From: Muraenolepis orangiensis
Taxonomy: Eukaryota > Chordata > Actinopteri > Gadiformes > Muraenolepididae
DNA length: 64,000 nucleotides
Direction of reading: 5' to 3'
NCBI GenBank assembly: GCA_027704905.1
Contig: JANIIK010000705.1
Span: 5,001-69,000 of the forward strand
The notes beneath the pieces are model-generated. The model was not told the DNA's origin, searched no databases, and was given only the letters and a program-made list of their open reading frames with translations. Below, in pieces: positions 43,156-55,366 of the stretch (positions are counted from its first letter, which is position 1; each line of letters opens with the position of its first letter). The position numbers were made by a program, and so were the translations under genes.

Positions 43156-43755
43156 ATTTCTGTGTGTGACCATATAGAGGAATGAATCCTCTTCAGATTC
43201 AGGTTAAAGTGGGTCTCCTTTATGAATCCCCCCTCCAACACTACTGGGCTGACAGGAGCCACCAGGGGTGAGACTGGTGCTCCTGGGGGAGACGGGGGAG
43301 AGAAGGGAGAGAGAGAGGTTGTCTCTCTCTGTCATTCTGGTATTCATTCCACTTAGTTTGTTATAAACAGGGTTAAGAAGAAGAAATGTTTCGTTTTGCT
43401 CAGTGAAATTTTTTGGCAACGGTACATTGAAACCCCAGTTAATCTGAAAAGCTACCGCTAATCACCAGCAGATTATAAGACACTCTTCCAACCCCCCGCC
43501 CCCCTAATGAAATAGGAGGCATTCCCATTTTAAATCGCCCAATGGGTCGCCTGCACCGCCGGCAGCAATCGGCAACGATTGCCAGCACAATGAGGGGGAA
43601 AACACTAAGTCCCATGATGCACTGCAGGAAGCCATCCTATGACATTCTATGGCCCCGCGGCTGCCAGGGTCTTAAAGTACTGTCCTCTTTCCATCCATCT
43701 TCTGAGGGGGGGGTTGGCTTCTATGAGCCCCTCAGAGGGCTCAGGTGTGTGTGTT

Positions 43756-43757
<2 letters not shown>
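43156..43757. other. No gene recognised
   Basis: The segment is GC-richer than its surroundings around 43,490-43,670, but no frame there resembles a known protein. It could be an old transposon. Confidence 0.4.
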
Positions 43758-43796
<39 letters not shown>

Positions 43797-43870
43797 GGGT
43801 TCAAGTTGGCTGGATGATTGTGAAGAGGCCCTGTTTCCCCTGCTGATGAGTTGGCATCATGGTATTAGCA

Positions 43871-43981
<111 letters not shown>

Positions 43982-44109
43982 GTTCTTGCTTTAGCTGAAC
44001 TGTGATGAGTTGAGCCAGCGGTCCACCTGATTCTATCATCTGAGAAACAATAAACAATCCATTCACAGGTCAGGCATTAAGCATCGTGCCGGATTAGACC
44101 TATGGAGGT

Positions 44110-44177
44110 CTTGATGGTGTGTGTGTGTGTGGCTGTGAAGGGTGTTTGTGTTGGGTCTTGGCAGTGTGTGTGTGTGA

Positions 44178-44221
<44 letters not shown>

Positions 44222-44363
44222 GTGAGAGTGAGTGGGTGTGTGTGATAGAGAGTGAGTGTGTGTGTGTGTCTGGAGGGTGTTTGTGTTAAGTCTTGAGTGT
44301 GTGTGTGTGTGTGTGTTAGAGAGTGAGTGTGTGTGTGTCTGGAGGGTGTTTGTGTTAAGTCTT

Positions 44364-44432
<69 letters not shown>

Positions 44433-44491
44433 TGAGTGTGTGTGTGTGGCTGGAGGGTATTTGCGTCAAGTCTTGAGTGTGTGTGTGTGTG
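44110..44491. repeat. TG microsatellite with a repeated ~80-bp unit
   Basis: GGAGGGTGTTTGTGTTAAGT, CTTGAGTGTG recurs at 44,271, 44,340 and 44,451 between TG runs. Confidence 0.9.
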
Positions 44492-45626
44492 CAGGGGCGT
44501 AGCTGGGGGGGGGGGAGGTTAGGATGATTCCAAGGGCCCAGCACTGGGGGGGGGGCCAGAGAACACTATTATTATCTTTTTATTAATATGGTTTTATTAT
44601 TATCCTAAAGTAAGTTAATGTAGATGACTCAAAATATAATTGCCTGTATTAAAAAAAAACGTCACAAAAGAAACAAACAAGTGCTTGTTCCTCTGTTTGA
44701 CAGAATGAGCACCCCTCCCTTCATTCACTGCATGGTTCAGTCCATGCACGTGGGCGCCTGAGCAATGGAGCAAGCGGAGCTAGATTTAGGAGACTGTCCC
44801 TTTAAGACGCCGGTTGTCTTGTTGTGTGCGGCACGCGACTCGCGAGCGTGAAGGTAGTCCGTTAGAGAGAGTTGAAGTTCAGTCCGTTAGACACACTCGT
44901 TGAAAGTGAACGTTAACTTGAATAATTATTTCATTTATGTGGGATCCATCCTGTAGGATTCAGATTGTTAGAAGTCAATGATATAAAAGTAAGTGCCCGC
45001 AGTTTATCGTTTCACCTGTTAAATAGATCGCAAATTCGGCTGTTCAGTGATCGATTGGAAGAGGTTAACGTGATATTTCCTGATTGAGTTAACTTACCAA
45101 CCGTCGTTATTTTCTTTCATGTACAGTATAAGCTAGCATAGTGCCGTTTGTGTCACTGGTTAAATGTGCTAAATATTTTATATACTCATATTTATATACA
45201 TGATATAATTTGTGTTCATTTGTATCATTATATATATGCTTATGTATGACAGTTCTTGTTTATGCTTCAGCCGTGAATTGCTTTACACCTTATCAAATAA
45301 CTAATAGCAACTATTGTTATTCCAGCTAAATGTGATGACGACTGGATATTGGCAGAAAGAAAATAAACCCAGATGGGGCTTCAGGGTCAGTCCCCTTCCC
45401 TCAGGCCCTTCCCTCAGGCCCTCCCCTCAGGCCCTCCCCTCAGCCCCTCCCCTCAGCCCCTTCCCTCAGGCCCTTCCCAGCTGAAGGAGAGGGAGGTAAA
45501 GCAGCAGGGCGTCGGGTTAACAAACTGATTTTAAATATTTTAAATATGCTTACCATGCATTGAATACAACTTTAGGTAATATTCACATTTAGTTTCTCTA
45601 GTTCTTCCAGTAATTGCAATACCATT

Positions 45627-46436
45627 TGTTACGTACATCGTATGATCTGTTTCTTGTTACTGTTTGTGTTGTGTTTTGTGTTCCTTTCTGTCTCCTCTCC
45701 TAATGCTTTGTACCCAGGTGTTGGTGGTCATCGTTAACCTCAAGTGGCTGCATCTGGAACTGTCCTAATCAGCTGCCTATTTAAACCTCCTGCGTTTGTT
45801 CCAAGAGGGGGTGGTGGCATTTTGGTGTGTGCTTGCGGTGCGTCCGTGAATGCTATCTAATTTTGGTTAGAGTCCATTGTTTGTAGTCCTGCCTGTTGGT
45901 AGTTGGTTGTTTTGCCGGTCGGTCTTGTTCCTCCTTGTAATACCCTGGGGAGGGCGAGGTAGTTCGCAGGTAAGATGCCCATGGGCCTACATTTTACACC
46001 ACGCAGGTATTCCTTGTATAGATACACTAGGTAAGTTTCCCCAGGCGGGTACCACCTCATGTATTTATTAGGACCAGGTCAGGGACAGTTAGTTTAGTTA
46101 GTTTAGTGGGATAAATTGATGCTTAGTAGGTTAGGTAGCGGTAGCATCAGACTTAGCTTGAGGGGGTTTGTTTTCTTTGTTTGTTTTGGTACTGGTTTGT
46201 TTTGCCGTCCTCCCCAGGCCTAGTTACTGCCCCGTGTTACATGTTACTTGTCTATTTGGCTTGTGGCCTTATAATTGTCCGTGCTGGATATTTAAAACTA
46301 TACATGACTTATGTAAATAAATCATTGCTAGCATTTGATTTGGTTGTCAGCCTCGGTTCCTGTCACACCACGACCTCACTGGCTTTCCCCGGCGTATATG
46401 CATGACCCCACTGGAACATTACATTGAGGTTGTTAC
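45627..46436 (+). mobile_element. LTR-like insertion inside the hAT element
   Basis: The segment starts TGTTACGTACATCG, contains CCTATTTAAACC and a polyadenylation-like GTAAATAAATCATTGC, and ends near TTGTTACA. Length and signals are LTR-like. I found no clean target duplication, so the ends are tentative. Confidence 0.4.
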
Positions 46437-46547
46437 AGTAGCTAGAGCTAGATTGGAAAATATCTATAAAAATTATTATTATTATTATAACAATTAAGAG
46501 ATAGCTCGAGCTGTACTGTGTTATTACTATGATAGGGCATTTTATAA

Positions 46548-47027
46548 ATGATGTACCGTATGGATACTCTAGAGCCAGGGCCCTCGAGCAAGGCAGCCAA
46601 TGAGAGCAGAGGTGAAGAGGCAGAAGTACCAGAAGAAGTGGAGGACCATGAAAGCAGCACAGATGAGGAGGAAGCAGCTATGGACGGTCAATGTCAGGGA
46701 CGAAGTGAGGCTCCCACACAGGAGGCCACAGATACTGAGCCACCTGTGGTGGTGTCTGAGGTAGAAGATCTGCTCTCACGTGACCCAGGGTTGTTCCCAG
46801 CTAGGATGAGTGACAGGGACAGGGCAACTATTGGAAAGAAATGAGCAAGGCGAGAAACAGATCAAGAATTTCCACATGATTCAAAGGGAAAGCCATTTCC
46901 AGATGACTTGAAATACACCAAAGCAGATAAGGGTAGAGGGGAAGTGAAAAGGGATGGGTTGATTCACAGTGAAAGTGCAAATGCACTGTTCTGCAGACCA
47001 TATCACAAGAGTAGGGAACATATATGA
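46548..47027 (+). pseudogene. TTF-type zinc finger transposase remnant
   Basis: The 98-residue frame is acidic and Ser/Glu-rich. After one in-frame TGA at 46,842-46,844 it continues as GKPFPDDLKYTKADKGRGE, then LIHSESANALFCRP. The latter resembles the TTF zinc finger at the N-terminus of many hAT-related (ZMYM/TTF-type) transposases, with one of the expected Cys residues replaced by Tyr. The frame then ends. Confidence 0.6.
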
Positions 47028-47654
47028 ATATATGAATAGACTATTGCATTGGTCCATTCATTGAAGATGAACGCAATGCGACATCCTTTACTAGGCTCAC
47101 CCACCAGCAGTTAAGGTGCTGAACTGCTGATCCCAATGTATAGGTAAAAACATATTATGCGTTTTCATCAATAAATAAATGCCCCAAATTTTTTAAGCGC
47201 GCGCATGGATTGGGGGCCCACAAATAGATTCTTTCATGGGGCCCAGAATCTCCAGCTACGCCCCTGGGTGTGTGCATGCATGCGTGTGTATTTCTATTGT
47301 CCTCATTGTGTCCAAGTGGTTGTACTTTCCTTCAGCTACAAGGCCGTCCTTGTTTAAAGACATCATCTTTTATCTGGACTCTACCAATGGTTTCACACGC
47401 CATACACGACATGAGAGACAGTAGGGTTCATGTTCTGTATTTATTAAGAGATATAGTCCTCAATAAGCACACCTATCAAATTAAACCAATCACATCCGTA
47501 GGGGATTTCCATATAACTGGACACAATGGGCTCTGGATCACAGGAAGATCATTATTAAAGAACACTATTCATATTGGAAGGTTTTCATGTAATGTTGTTT
47601 TATTCACCCTTTAAACCCGCAGCACGACTGTAATGACACGTAGATAATGTGTCC

Positions 47655-47930
47655 AGCTTTAATATAACTGCTTGTATATAATATATATATATGATATTAT
47701 TAGAGCTGCGTGGTGTTGTAATGCTCTAGTGTCGCCAGCAGGGAGCAGCAGAACACAGCGATATACAGATATTAAAATACCAGTAAGAACCGTGAAGGGA
47801 TTGGGTCATGGATTAAGAGCAGAGGTCGCTGTGAACCTTTGAGATAAAGAACAATGAACACATGAATGAACAATTGACTAAGAGCTCAATATGTAAGTAA
47901 ATAACTAAATAATGAAACTGTTGCATGAAC
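47655..47930. repeat. Inverted repeat arm matching 3,250-3,520
   Basis: This is the partner of the segment at 3,250-3,520 in opposite orientation, nearly identical over about 265 bp. Confidence 0.85.
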
Positions 47931-47984
47931 TAAACATGTTGTCTCAGTGGCTGCGCTTCAAACCACCGCAATAAAACAGAAAGG

Positions 47985-48605
47985 GTATATTGATGAATAT
48001 TATAGATATTAACATCATACACCTGGATATTAATATGAATATTATAGATATTAACATCATACACCTGGATATTAATAAGAATATTATAGATATTAACATC
48101 ATACACATTAATATTAATATGAATATTATAGATATTAACATCACACACATTGATATTAATATGAATATTAGAGATATTAACAACCTACACTTTGATATTA
48201 TATATATATGAATATTATAGATATTAACATCAAACACATAGATATTATATATTAATATTATATATATTAACATCATACATATTGATATTAATATGAATAT
48301 TATATATATTAACATCATACACATTGATATTATATATATGATAATTATAGATACTAACATCATACACATTGATATTAAAATGAATACTATATCAATTAAC
48401 TTTATACACATTGATATTAATATGAATATTATAGATATTAACATCATACACATTTATATTATATTTATATATAGGAATAGAAATGTTATAGATATTAACA
48501 TCATACACATTGATATTATTATATTATATTATTATTATATTATATATGCTTATGTGTGTATATTATATTATAATTTGAATATATTATAGATATTAGGTTA
48601 ATATC
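47985..48605. repeat. AT-rich minisatellite of about 36-40 bp
   Basis: Units of ATGAATATTATAGATATTAA, CATCATACACATTGATATTA repeat with variation across 600 bp. Ile/Asn/Asp frames on both strands are repeat artefacts. Confidence 0.92.
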
Positions 48606-48619
48606 TATATTATTCATAT

Positions 48620-49342
48620 TGTCACGAGAGAGGGAGTGGGTTGGACCCCGAACGCAGACGCTGACAAGTGGAGAGTGATACGAGACGGCTTTATTAGCAC
48701 CAAACACACACAAAGTCACAAGGGTGCACTGGGGAGACGATCCGCGGAGTACCGGCAGGCAGGTGACCGGCGGGTAGTCCGGGACAGGGGGAGGAGTCTG
48801 TACCGGGGGTATCGGGTGCGGAGTACCGGCAGGCAGGTGACCGGCGGGTAGTCCGGGACAGGGGGAGGAGTCTGTACCGGGGGTATCGGGTGCGGAGTAC
48901 CGGCAGGCAGGTGACCGGCGGGTAGTCCGGGACAGGGGGAGGAGTCTGTACCGGGGGTATCGGGTGCGGAGTACCGGCAGGCAGGTGACCGGCGGGTAGT
49001 CCGGGACAGGGGGAGGAGTCTGTACCGGGGGTATCGGGTGCGGAGTACCGGCAGGTAGTTGGCAGGCGATGGGTACCAGACGGGAGAACTACGTGAATAG
49101 TAGAGTAACGACCTCACGCTGGGGTAAAGGAAAGACAACGTCTATATACCCCAGGTGAGGTGATGAACAAATTACACGGGGAGAGTGTGTCCAGGTGTGT
49201 GTGTGTGTGTGTGTGTGGCCAGCGCACGTGGCTAGGCCACGCCCACTGCCAACCAACGTGATTGTTTGTTGACAGGAGCGTGTGTGCGCCATAAGCGCAC
49301 GTGGCTAGGCCACGCCCCCTGCCAACCACCGTAACCGTGACA
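48620..49342 (-). mobile_element. 3' LTR of a Ty3/gypsy-type element
   Basis: On the minus strand it starts TGTCACGGTTACGGTGG and ends CCCTCTCTCGTGACA. It contains TATATAGACG, an AATAAAGCCGTCTCG polyadenylation signal and a tandem repeat of about 68 bp (48,745-49,060, four to five units of GTACCGGCAGGCAGGTGACC on the plus strand). Immediately upstream on the minus strand lies GAGGGGGGGGGTAC, a good polypurine tract, so this is a 3' LTR and not a solo one. A truncated relative is at 2,511-2,848. Confidence 0.85.
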
Positions 49343-49950
49343 GTACCCCCCCCCTCAACGGGCGCCTCCTGGCGTCTAACCCGGCTTGAAGGGGTGTTCC
49401 CGGTGGCAGTTGAGGGAAAAGAACGGATCCCGACTGTAGCGGCGCGGGGGCCAACCCCGCCCCTCTGGACCGTCTGCGTCCCAGTCGATGATCCGGGGGG
49501 TGGAGGAGATTTGGTGGGCGGGCGGGGCCCGGGAAGAGAGCCACCCCTTCTGCCCAGGTCGGTAGGAGTCCTCTCTGGAGGTCTCCTCTGGACCCTCCTC
49601 CAGGGGTCTCCTCTAGGGGTCTCCTCCGGGACCTCCTCAGGAGTCTCCTCTGGGGTCTGCTCTGAACCCCCTCTGTAGTCGACAGACGGGGGCCGCGTGA
49701 CGTCGTTGGGCGGATAGGGCGCGGCATCAGCAGAAGGGTGCGGAGCGACGTCGTCCGGCGGGAGCGGAGCGGCGTCGTTAGACAACATGGCAACCTTCTT
49801 TGCTTCCCTCCTCAGCGGAAGGACCCCTGACGTCCCGCTTCTTCCCCGTCCCCGTTTACTCCCCGACACGAACGGTAATAACAGCCGCAGTTGTATATAT
49901 ATGTATATATAAACGACAGGCGAACATATCAGAACCGCTACATTCAAATC
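49343..49950 (-). mobile_element. Internal 3' region of the same LTR element
   Basis: A minus-strand open frame reads through acidic and proline-rich text (TPEETPEEVPEETPRGDP) up to the polypurine tract. No protease, RT or integrase motif is present in this part, so the element is truncated at its 5' side near 49,950. Confidence 0.5.
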
Positions 49951-50039
49951 TCCCGCTCCTAAACATTACCCAGAATGCAGCTGGGTTGAGCTGTCCTAAA
50001 GGAGCCCTAACTCCATCTCACAGAGTCCAGTGAATGTCT

Positions 50040-50315
50040 CTGTGTCCCAAGTGGGTCACAGTTGTGTTCCCACCCTGTGGCGGGCGGCTGGAGACTCAGC
50101 TCTGTCCCATCCCATGTGTCTGAGGGATAAAGGCCTTCATTCATTCCTCTTCAACATGGTTAAGGATGTGAACCCTCTAGGGACCACCATTGGCCCAATG
50201 ACCTGTTGCTCTTTGGGTCAAAGGATCCCATCAAGCGTTCACCATTGATATTTATTCTTCACATACCTGTAGGATTGATAGCCATGTACATTTTTATATT
50301 TTTACTGTACTTACC

Positions 50316-50411
<96 letters not shown>

Positions 50412-50785
50412 ATCTTCAACTGAACACAACTGCATATCCCTGCTCACTACCTGCTTTATATACATTTATATATATTTATCCTGTCCATATAATTGCATAC
50501 CCTGTCGACCTGTTGAATACTTTTATACTTACCTGTGTATATATATATATATATATACCTATAATTCTGCACATTTCTCATACATACTCTAGAAGATATA
50601 GTATGTTTTTATACCTAGTAGATGTTTTTCCATCTTATTTAACCACTGTGCATTATATATATATATATATATCACCTGCACTTTACTGAACATGTGCACT
50701 CTGTGAAGATGCCAAATTATTATCACTGTACTGTACTTGTGCTGTGCAATGACAATGCATTAGAATCTAATCTAATCTAATCTAT
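50040..50785 (+). mobile_element. Retroposon 3' end with (ATCTA)n tail and (AT)n
   Basis: The tail region reads CTGTACTTGTGCTGTGCAAT, GACAATGC then TCTAATCTAATCTAATCT, a usual terminus of fish non-LTR elements. A pure (TA)n run of about 90 bp occupies 50,318-50,409. The 5' boundary is uncertain. Confidence 0.6.
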
Positions 50786-50918
50786 GACCATGCCATCATA
50801 CCGCAGACCAAGCATTATGAGATATAATGTCAGATTATCACGCCTTTATCAAGCTTGGCGTGATAATCGGACATTATATTTCATAATTAAATATAACACT
50901 ATGACATTTTATTACAGG

Positions 50919-51516
50919 ACGCTCCCTTACAGACGGTCATTATAGACGCTCCCTTACAGACGGTCCTTATAGACGCTCCCTTACAAACGGTCCTTATAGA
51001 CGCTCCCTTTCAGACGGTCCTTATAGACGGTCCCTTACAGACGGCCCTTATAGACGCTCCCTTACAGACGGTCCTTATAGACGCTCCCTTACAGACGGTC
51101 CTTATAGACGCTCCCTTACAGACGGTCCTTATAGACGCTCCCTTACAGACGCTCCCTTACAGACGGTCCTTATAGACGCTCCCTTACAGACGGTCCTTAT
51201 AGACGCTCCCTTACAGACGGTCCTTATAGACGCTCCCATACAGACGGTCCTTATAGACGCTCCCTTGCAGACGGTCCTTATAGACGCTCCCTTGCAGACG
51301 GTCCTTATAGACACTCCCTTGCAGACGGTCCTTATAGACGCTCCCTTGCAGACGGTCCTTATAGACGCTCCCTTGCAGACGGTCCTTATAGACGCTCCCT
51401 TACAGACGGTCCTTATAGACGCTCCCTTACAGACGGTTCTTATAGACGCTCCCTTAAAGACGGTCCTTATAGACGCTCCCTAACAGACGGTCCTTATAGA
51501 CCTTATAGACGGCCCC
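50919..51516. repeat. 27-bp minisatellite, about 21 units
   Basis: The unit GACGCTCCCTTACAGACGGT, CCTTATA is a multiple of three and open as a 9-residue repeat on both strands. A few units are truncated (51,139-51,160). Confidence 0.94.
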
Positions 51517-52110
51517 CTTGTTCCAGTGCGCATGTGCGACCCGAACAGAACCAGATATGATTGTAAACCCGTTTCAACCTGCTCAATACTAGTTTAGTTA
51601 TTGTCATTTCACGCTGTTTCTCTCTAGTAAAGTGATGGAACAAATGTAACTCTGTTGTTATTTAGGATGCAATATGTCAGACTTAACACGCAGAGCTGTG
51701 TTAGTCAGAGCTTGGTGTTCAGTTCTTCTCCTCCATGAGGAGGACTTACTTCCCTTCTCCCCTTGAGAAAGAACCACCAGGAGACCACACAATGACTCAG
51801 CATTTATTTAGTCTAGTTGTTATTGTAGGCCTACAAGCTAAATACATAGTGATGCTAATCATTGGAGAGGAAGATAAATCTATTATAGTGGACGATACTG
51901 ACATAATAACTCATACACAAACAGTTTAGCATGTATTTAAAACAACTAAAAGTATTGTATTCACACCCTTAATATATACAGTATAACTATTTGAAGTATT
52001 CAGACCTTAGATATTGATGAAGATAATGTTATGATCTATTTAATCCAAAGGCATGGTAATAAGCTAAATACAAACACAATCCTTATTTAGCCTAATTTGT
52101 TTTATATATG
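51517..52110. other. No gene recognised
   Basis: Ordinary AT-rich sequence. Short frames such as the one at 51,735 have no recognisable similarity. Confidence 0.5.
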
Positions 52111-52114
52111 CGTA

Positions 52115-52895
52115 TAGTCAGTGAGGAGCAGGAAGGGGTCAGGGTTCATTAAGGAGCAGGTAGGGGTCAGGGGTCATTAAGGAGCAGGTAGGGGTCAGAG
52201 GTAATTAAGGTTGATGTAGGGGTCAGGGGTCATTAAGGAGCAGGTAGGGGTCATTAAGGAGCAGGTAGGGGTCAGGGGTTATTAAGGAGCAGGTAGGGGT
52301 CAGGGGTCATTAAGGAGCAGGTAGGGGTCAGAGGTCATTAAGGAGCAGGTAGGGGTCAGAGGTCATGAAGGAGCAGGTAGGGGTCAGAGGTCATTAAGGA
52401 GCAGGTAGGGGTCAGGGTTCATTAAGGAGCAGGTAGGGGTCAGGGGTCATTAAGGAGCAGGTAGGGGTCAGAGGTAATTAAGGTTGATGTAGGGGTCAGG
52501 GGTCATTAAGGAGCAGGTAGGGGTCATTAAGGAGCAGGTAGGGGTCAGGGGTTATTAAGGAGCAGGTAGGGGTCAGGGGTCATTAAGGAGCAGGTAGGGG
52601 TCAGAGGTCATTAAGGAGCAGGTAGGGGTCAGAGGTCATGAAGGAGCAGGTAGGGGTCAGAGGTCATTAAGGAGCAGGTAGGGGTCAGAGGTCATTAAGG
52701 AGCAGGTAGGGGTCAGAGGTCATTAAGGAGCAGATAGTGGTCAGGGGTCATTATGCAGCAGGTAGGGGTCAGAGGTCATTAAGGAGCAGGTAGGGGTCAG
52801 AGGTCATTAAGGAGCAGGTAGGGGTCAGAGCTCATTAAGGATTAGGTAGGGGTCAGAGGTCATTAAGGAGCAGGTAGGGGTCAGAGGTCATAGGA
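52115..52895. repeat. 28-bp minisatellite with higher-order repetition
   Basis: About 28 units of AGGAGCAGGTAGGGGTCAGA. A larger segment of about 300 bp, including the variant AATTAAGGTTGATGTAGGGG, occurs twice (52,130-52,400 and 52,420-52,700), so the array was also duplicated in blocks. Confidence 0.92.
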
Positions 52896-52904
52896 GAAAC
52901 ATGT

Positions 52905-53240
52905 GGTACTCTTGGAGGATTTCAAGTGAAGAAAGGGGAACAATGGTGGTCCCAAAGCAGCACAACATCCAGTGTGATCTAGTGACTGTTCCTCCCCTTG
53001 AGGCTTTATGAACAAACAACAGAATCAATGGTCCCTCCCATGTCCTCAATAAACAGAAGGACTCCAATAAGAGAATAGCAGACGTTCTAAATCCTCAACA
53101 GGTGAGGACATGTCTTTAATACGTGTTCCCAACACAAGGAATCAATATTCACTTTAAAGTCCCAACAGGACCATCAGTATCTGTTCCCATGGACCACTTG
53201 TATTGATGACCAGAAGATCAACCAGGATCCCTGCTGCTAA
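52905..53240 (-). repeat. NLR 3' flank block, copy 3
   Basis: This is the reverse complement of 10,705-11,050 and of 33,545-33,825, placed downstream of NLR-2. It marks the inner limit of the inverted duplication. Confidence 0.88.
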
Positions 53241-53242
53241 CT

Positions 53243-53287
<45 letters not shown>

Positions 53288-53324
53288 TTTAAGATGTGTG
53301 TGTGTGTATTTCTATGTTTGAGTA

Positions 53325-53377
<53 letters not shown>

Positions 53378-53480
53378 TTTAAGATGTGTGTATGTGTATT
53401 TCTATATGTTTGAGTATGTCTGTGTGTGTGTGTGTGTGTGTTTGTGTATGTTTATAAATATGTGTGTGTGTTTGTGTGAG
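53241..53480. repeat. TG cryptic microsatellite
   Basis: TG runs separated by ATTTTAAGATGTGTG and ATTTCTATGTTTGAGTATG, twice. Confidence 0.93.
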
Positions 53481-53484
53481 TCTG

Positions 53485-54650
53485 AGGTGGGGGAGGTGAG
53501 GACGTGAGGAGGTGAAGGAGGTGAAGAGATGGGGGAAGTGGGGGAGGTGAGGAGGAGAGGAGGAGAGGAGGTGAGGAGGTGAGGAGGTGAGGAGGTTGAG
53601 GAGGTGAGGAGGTGGGGAAGTGGGGGAGGTGAGGAGGTGGGGAGGAGAGGAGGTGAGGAGGTGGGGGAAGTGGGGGAGGTGAGGAGGTGAGGAGGTGAGG
53701 AGGTGAGGAGGTTGAGGAGGTGAGGAGGTTGAGGAGGTTGAGGAGGTTGAGGAGGTGAGGAGGTGAGGAGGTGAGGAGGTGAGGAGGTGGGGGAGGTGGA
53801 GGAGGTGGGGGAAGTGGGGGAGGTGAGGAGGTGAGGAGGTGGGGAGGTTGAGGAGGTGAGGAGGAGAGGAGGTGAGGAGGTGAGGAGGTGAGGAGGTTGA
53901 GGAGGTTGAGGAGGTGAGGAGGAGAGGAGGTGAGGAGGTGAGGAGGTGAGGAGGAGAGGAGGTGAGGAGGTTGAGGAGGTGAGGAGGAGAGGAGGTGAGG
54001 AGGAGAGGAGGTGAGGAGGTGAGGAGGTTGAGGAGGTGAGGAGGAGAGGAGGTGAGGAGGAGAGGAGGTGAGGAGGTGAGGAGGTTGAGGAGGTGAGGAG
54101 GAGAGGAGGTGAGGAGGAGAGGAGGTTGAGGAGGTGAGGAGGTGAGGAGGTGGGGGAAGTGGGGGAGGTGAGGAGGTGGGGAGGTGGGGAGGAGAGGAGG
54201 TGGGGGAGGAGAGGAGGTGAGGAGGTGAGGAGGTTGAGGAGGTGAGGAGGTGGGGAGGTGGGGAGGTTGAGGAGGTGAGGAGGTGAGGAGGTGAGGAGGT
54301 GGGGGAGGTTAGGGAGGTGAGGAGGTGGGGGAAGTGGGGGAAGTGGGGGAGGTGAGGGAGGTGGGGAATTGAGAGGGTGAGTAGTAATGAGGTGAGGAGG
54401 TGGGGAGATGAGGAGGTGAGGAGGTGAGGAGGTGAGGAGGTGAGGAGGTGGGGGAGGTTGAGGAGGTGGGGAGGTGAGGAGGTGAGGAGGTGAGGAGGTG
54501 AGGAGGTGAGGAGGTTGAGGAGGTGAGGGAGGTGAGGAGGTGAGGAGGTGAGGAGGTTGAGGAGGTGAGGGAGGTGAGGAGGTGAGGAGGTGGGGAGGTG
54601 GGGAGGTGGGGAGGTTGAGGAGGTGAGGAGGTTGAGGAGGTTGGCTGCTC
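53485..54650. repeat. GGAGGTGAGG minisatellite (complement of CCTCACCTCC), copy 3
   Basis: About 1.15 kb lie downstream of the NLR-2 stop codon, in the mirror position of 32,155-33,385. Confidence 0.95.
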
Positions 54651-54697
54651 CCGCTTCCTCGTGATCAGACACCATTTAGCCACGCCCCTTTCCACTA

Positions 54698-54815
<118 letters not shown>

Positions 54816-55366
54816 CTACAACGGACACAGAGACACTGAGGAACCATAACCCCCCCATAACCCAAACGCAGGGAGGAGGTCCTCCTGGGTGAATGTGGAC
54901 TGGAAGGTGTGGATGAGTGTCAGTGTGTCTGAGGACCCTCCTCCATCTGGGGACACTCTGTAGAAGGAGAGAGAGCCAGCAGGTCGGTCCACATACACTC
55001 CTACTCTGTTAGAGGGGGGGAGATCTATGGCTGTTCTACTACCGTTGTACCAGACAGAGTAACCATCATCAGAACAATCAAGACTCCAGGACTTGTTGTT
55101 GAATCCAAGCCTGCTGTCATAACCCCCTCCTCTCCTAGTGATTCCTCTGTATGTCACTCCTATAACAACATCTCCTTCCCTCTCCACCTCCCAGTAACAG
55201 CGGTCAGTCAGACCCTCTCTACACAACACCTGCTCCCTGTAGTCAAATCTCTCTGGGTGATGAGGATACTTCTCCTCCTCTATAACCCTCGTCACCTTCC
55301 TGTTGTCCTCAGACAGAGAGAGTTCTCTGTGGGCTGTGTTTGGGTCCAGTGTGAGTTCACACGCAT
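54816..55366 (-). pseudogene. NLR-2 B30.2 (PRY-SPRY) exon
   Basis: It is open from the acceptor CCATCAG|ATGCG to the stop. It reads ELTLDPNTAHRELSLSED, CYWEVEREGDVVIGVTYRG, SWSLDCSDDGYSVWYNG, RVGVYVDRPAGSLSFYRV and SSVSLCPL. It is one codon longer than the NLR-1 exon and differs from it mainly in SPRY variable-loop positions. The exon itself is undamaged and would be functional if joined in frame. Confidence 0.93.

Larger units (their letters stand above)
44492..47266 (+). mobile_element. hAT-like DNA transposon, internally decayed
   Basis: The left end is CAGGGGCGTAGCTGGGG and the right end, inverted, is CAGGGGCGTAGCTGGAG, a 17-bp TIR with one or two mismatches. The flanking 8 bp are TGTGTGTG and GGTGTGTG, compatible with the 8-bp hAT target duplication, though the site is a TG repeat. 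Inside lie a GC-rich leader (about 44,740-44,900), an LTR-like insertion (45,627-46,430) and a transposase N-terminus remnant (46,548-47,027). The catalytic region is absent. Confidence 0.72.
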
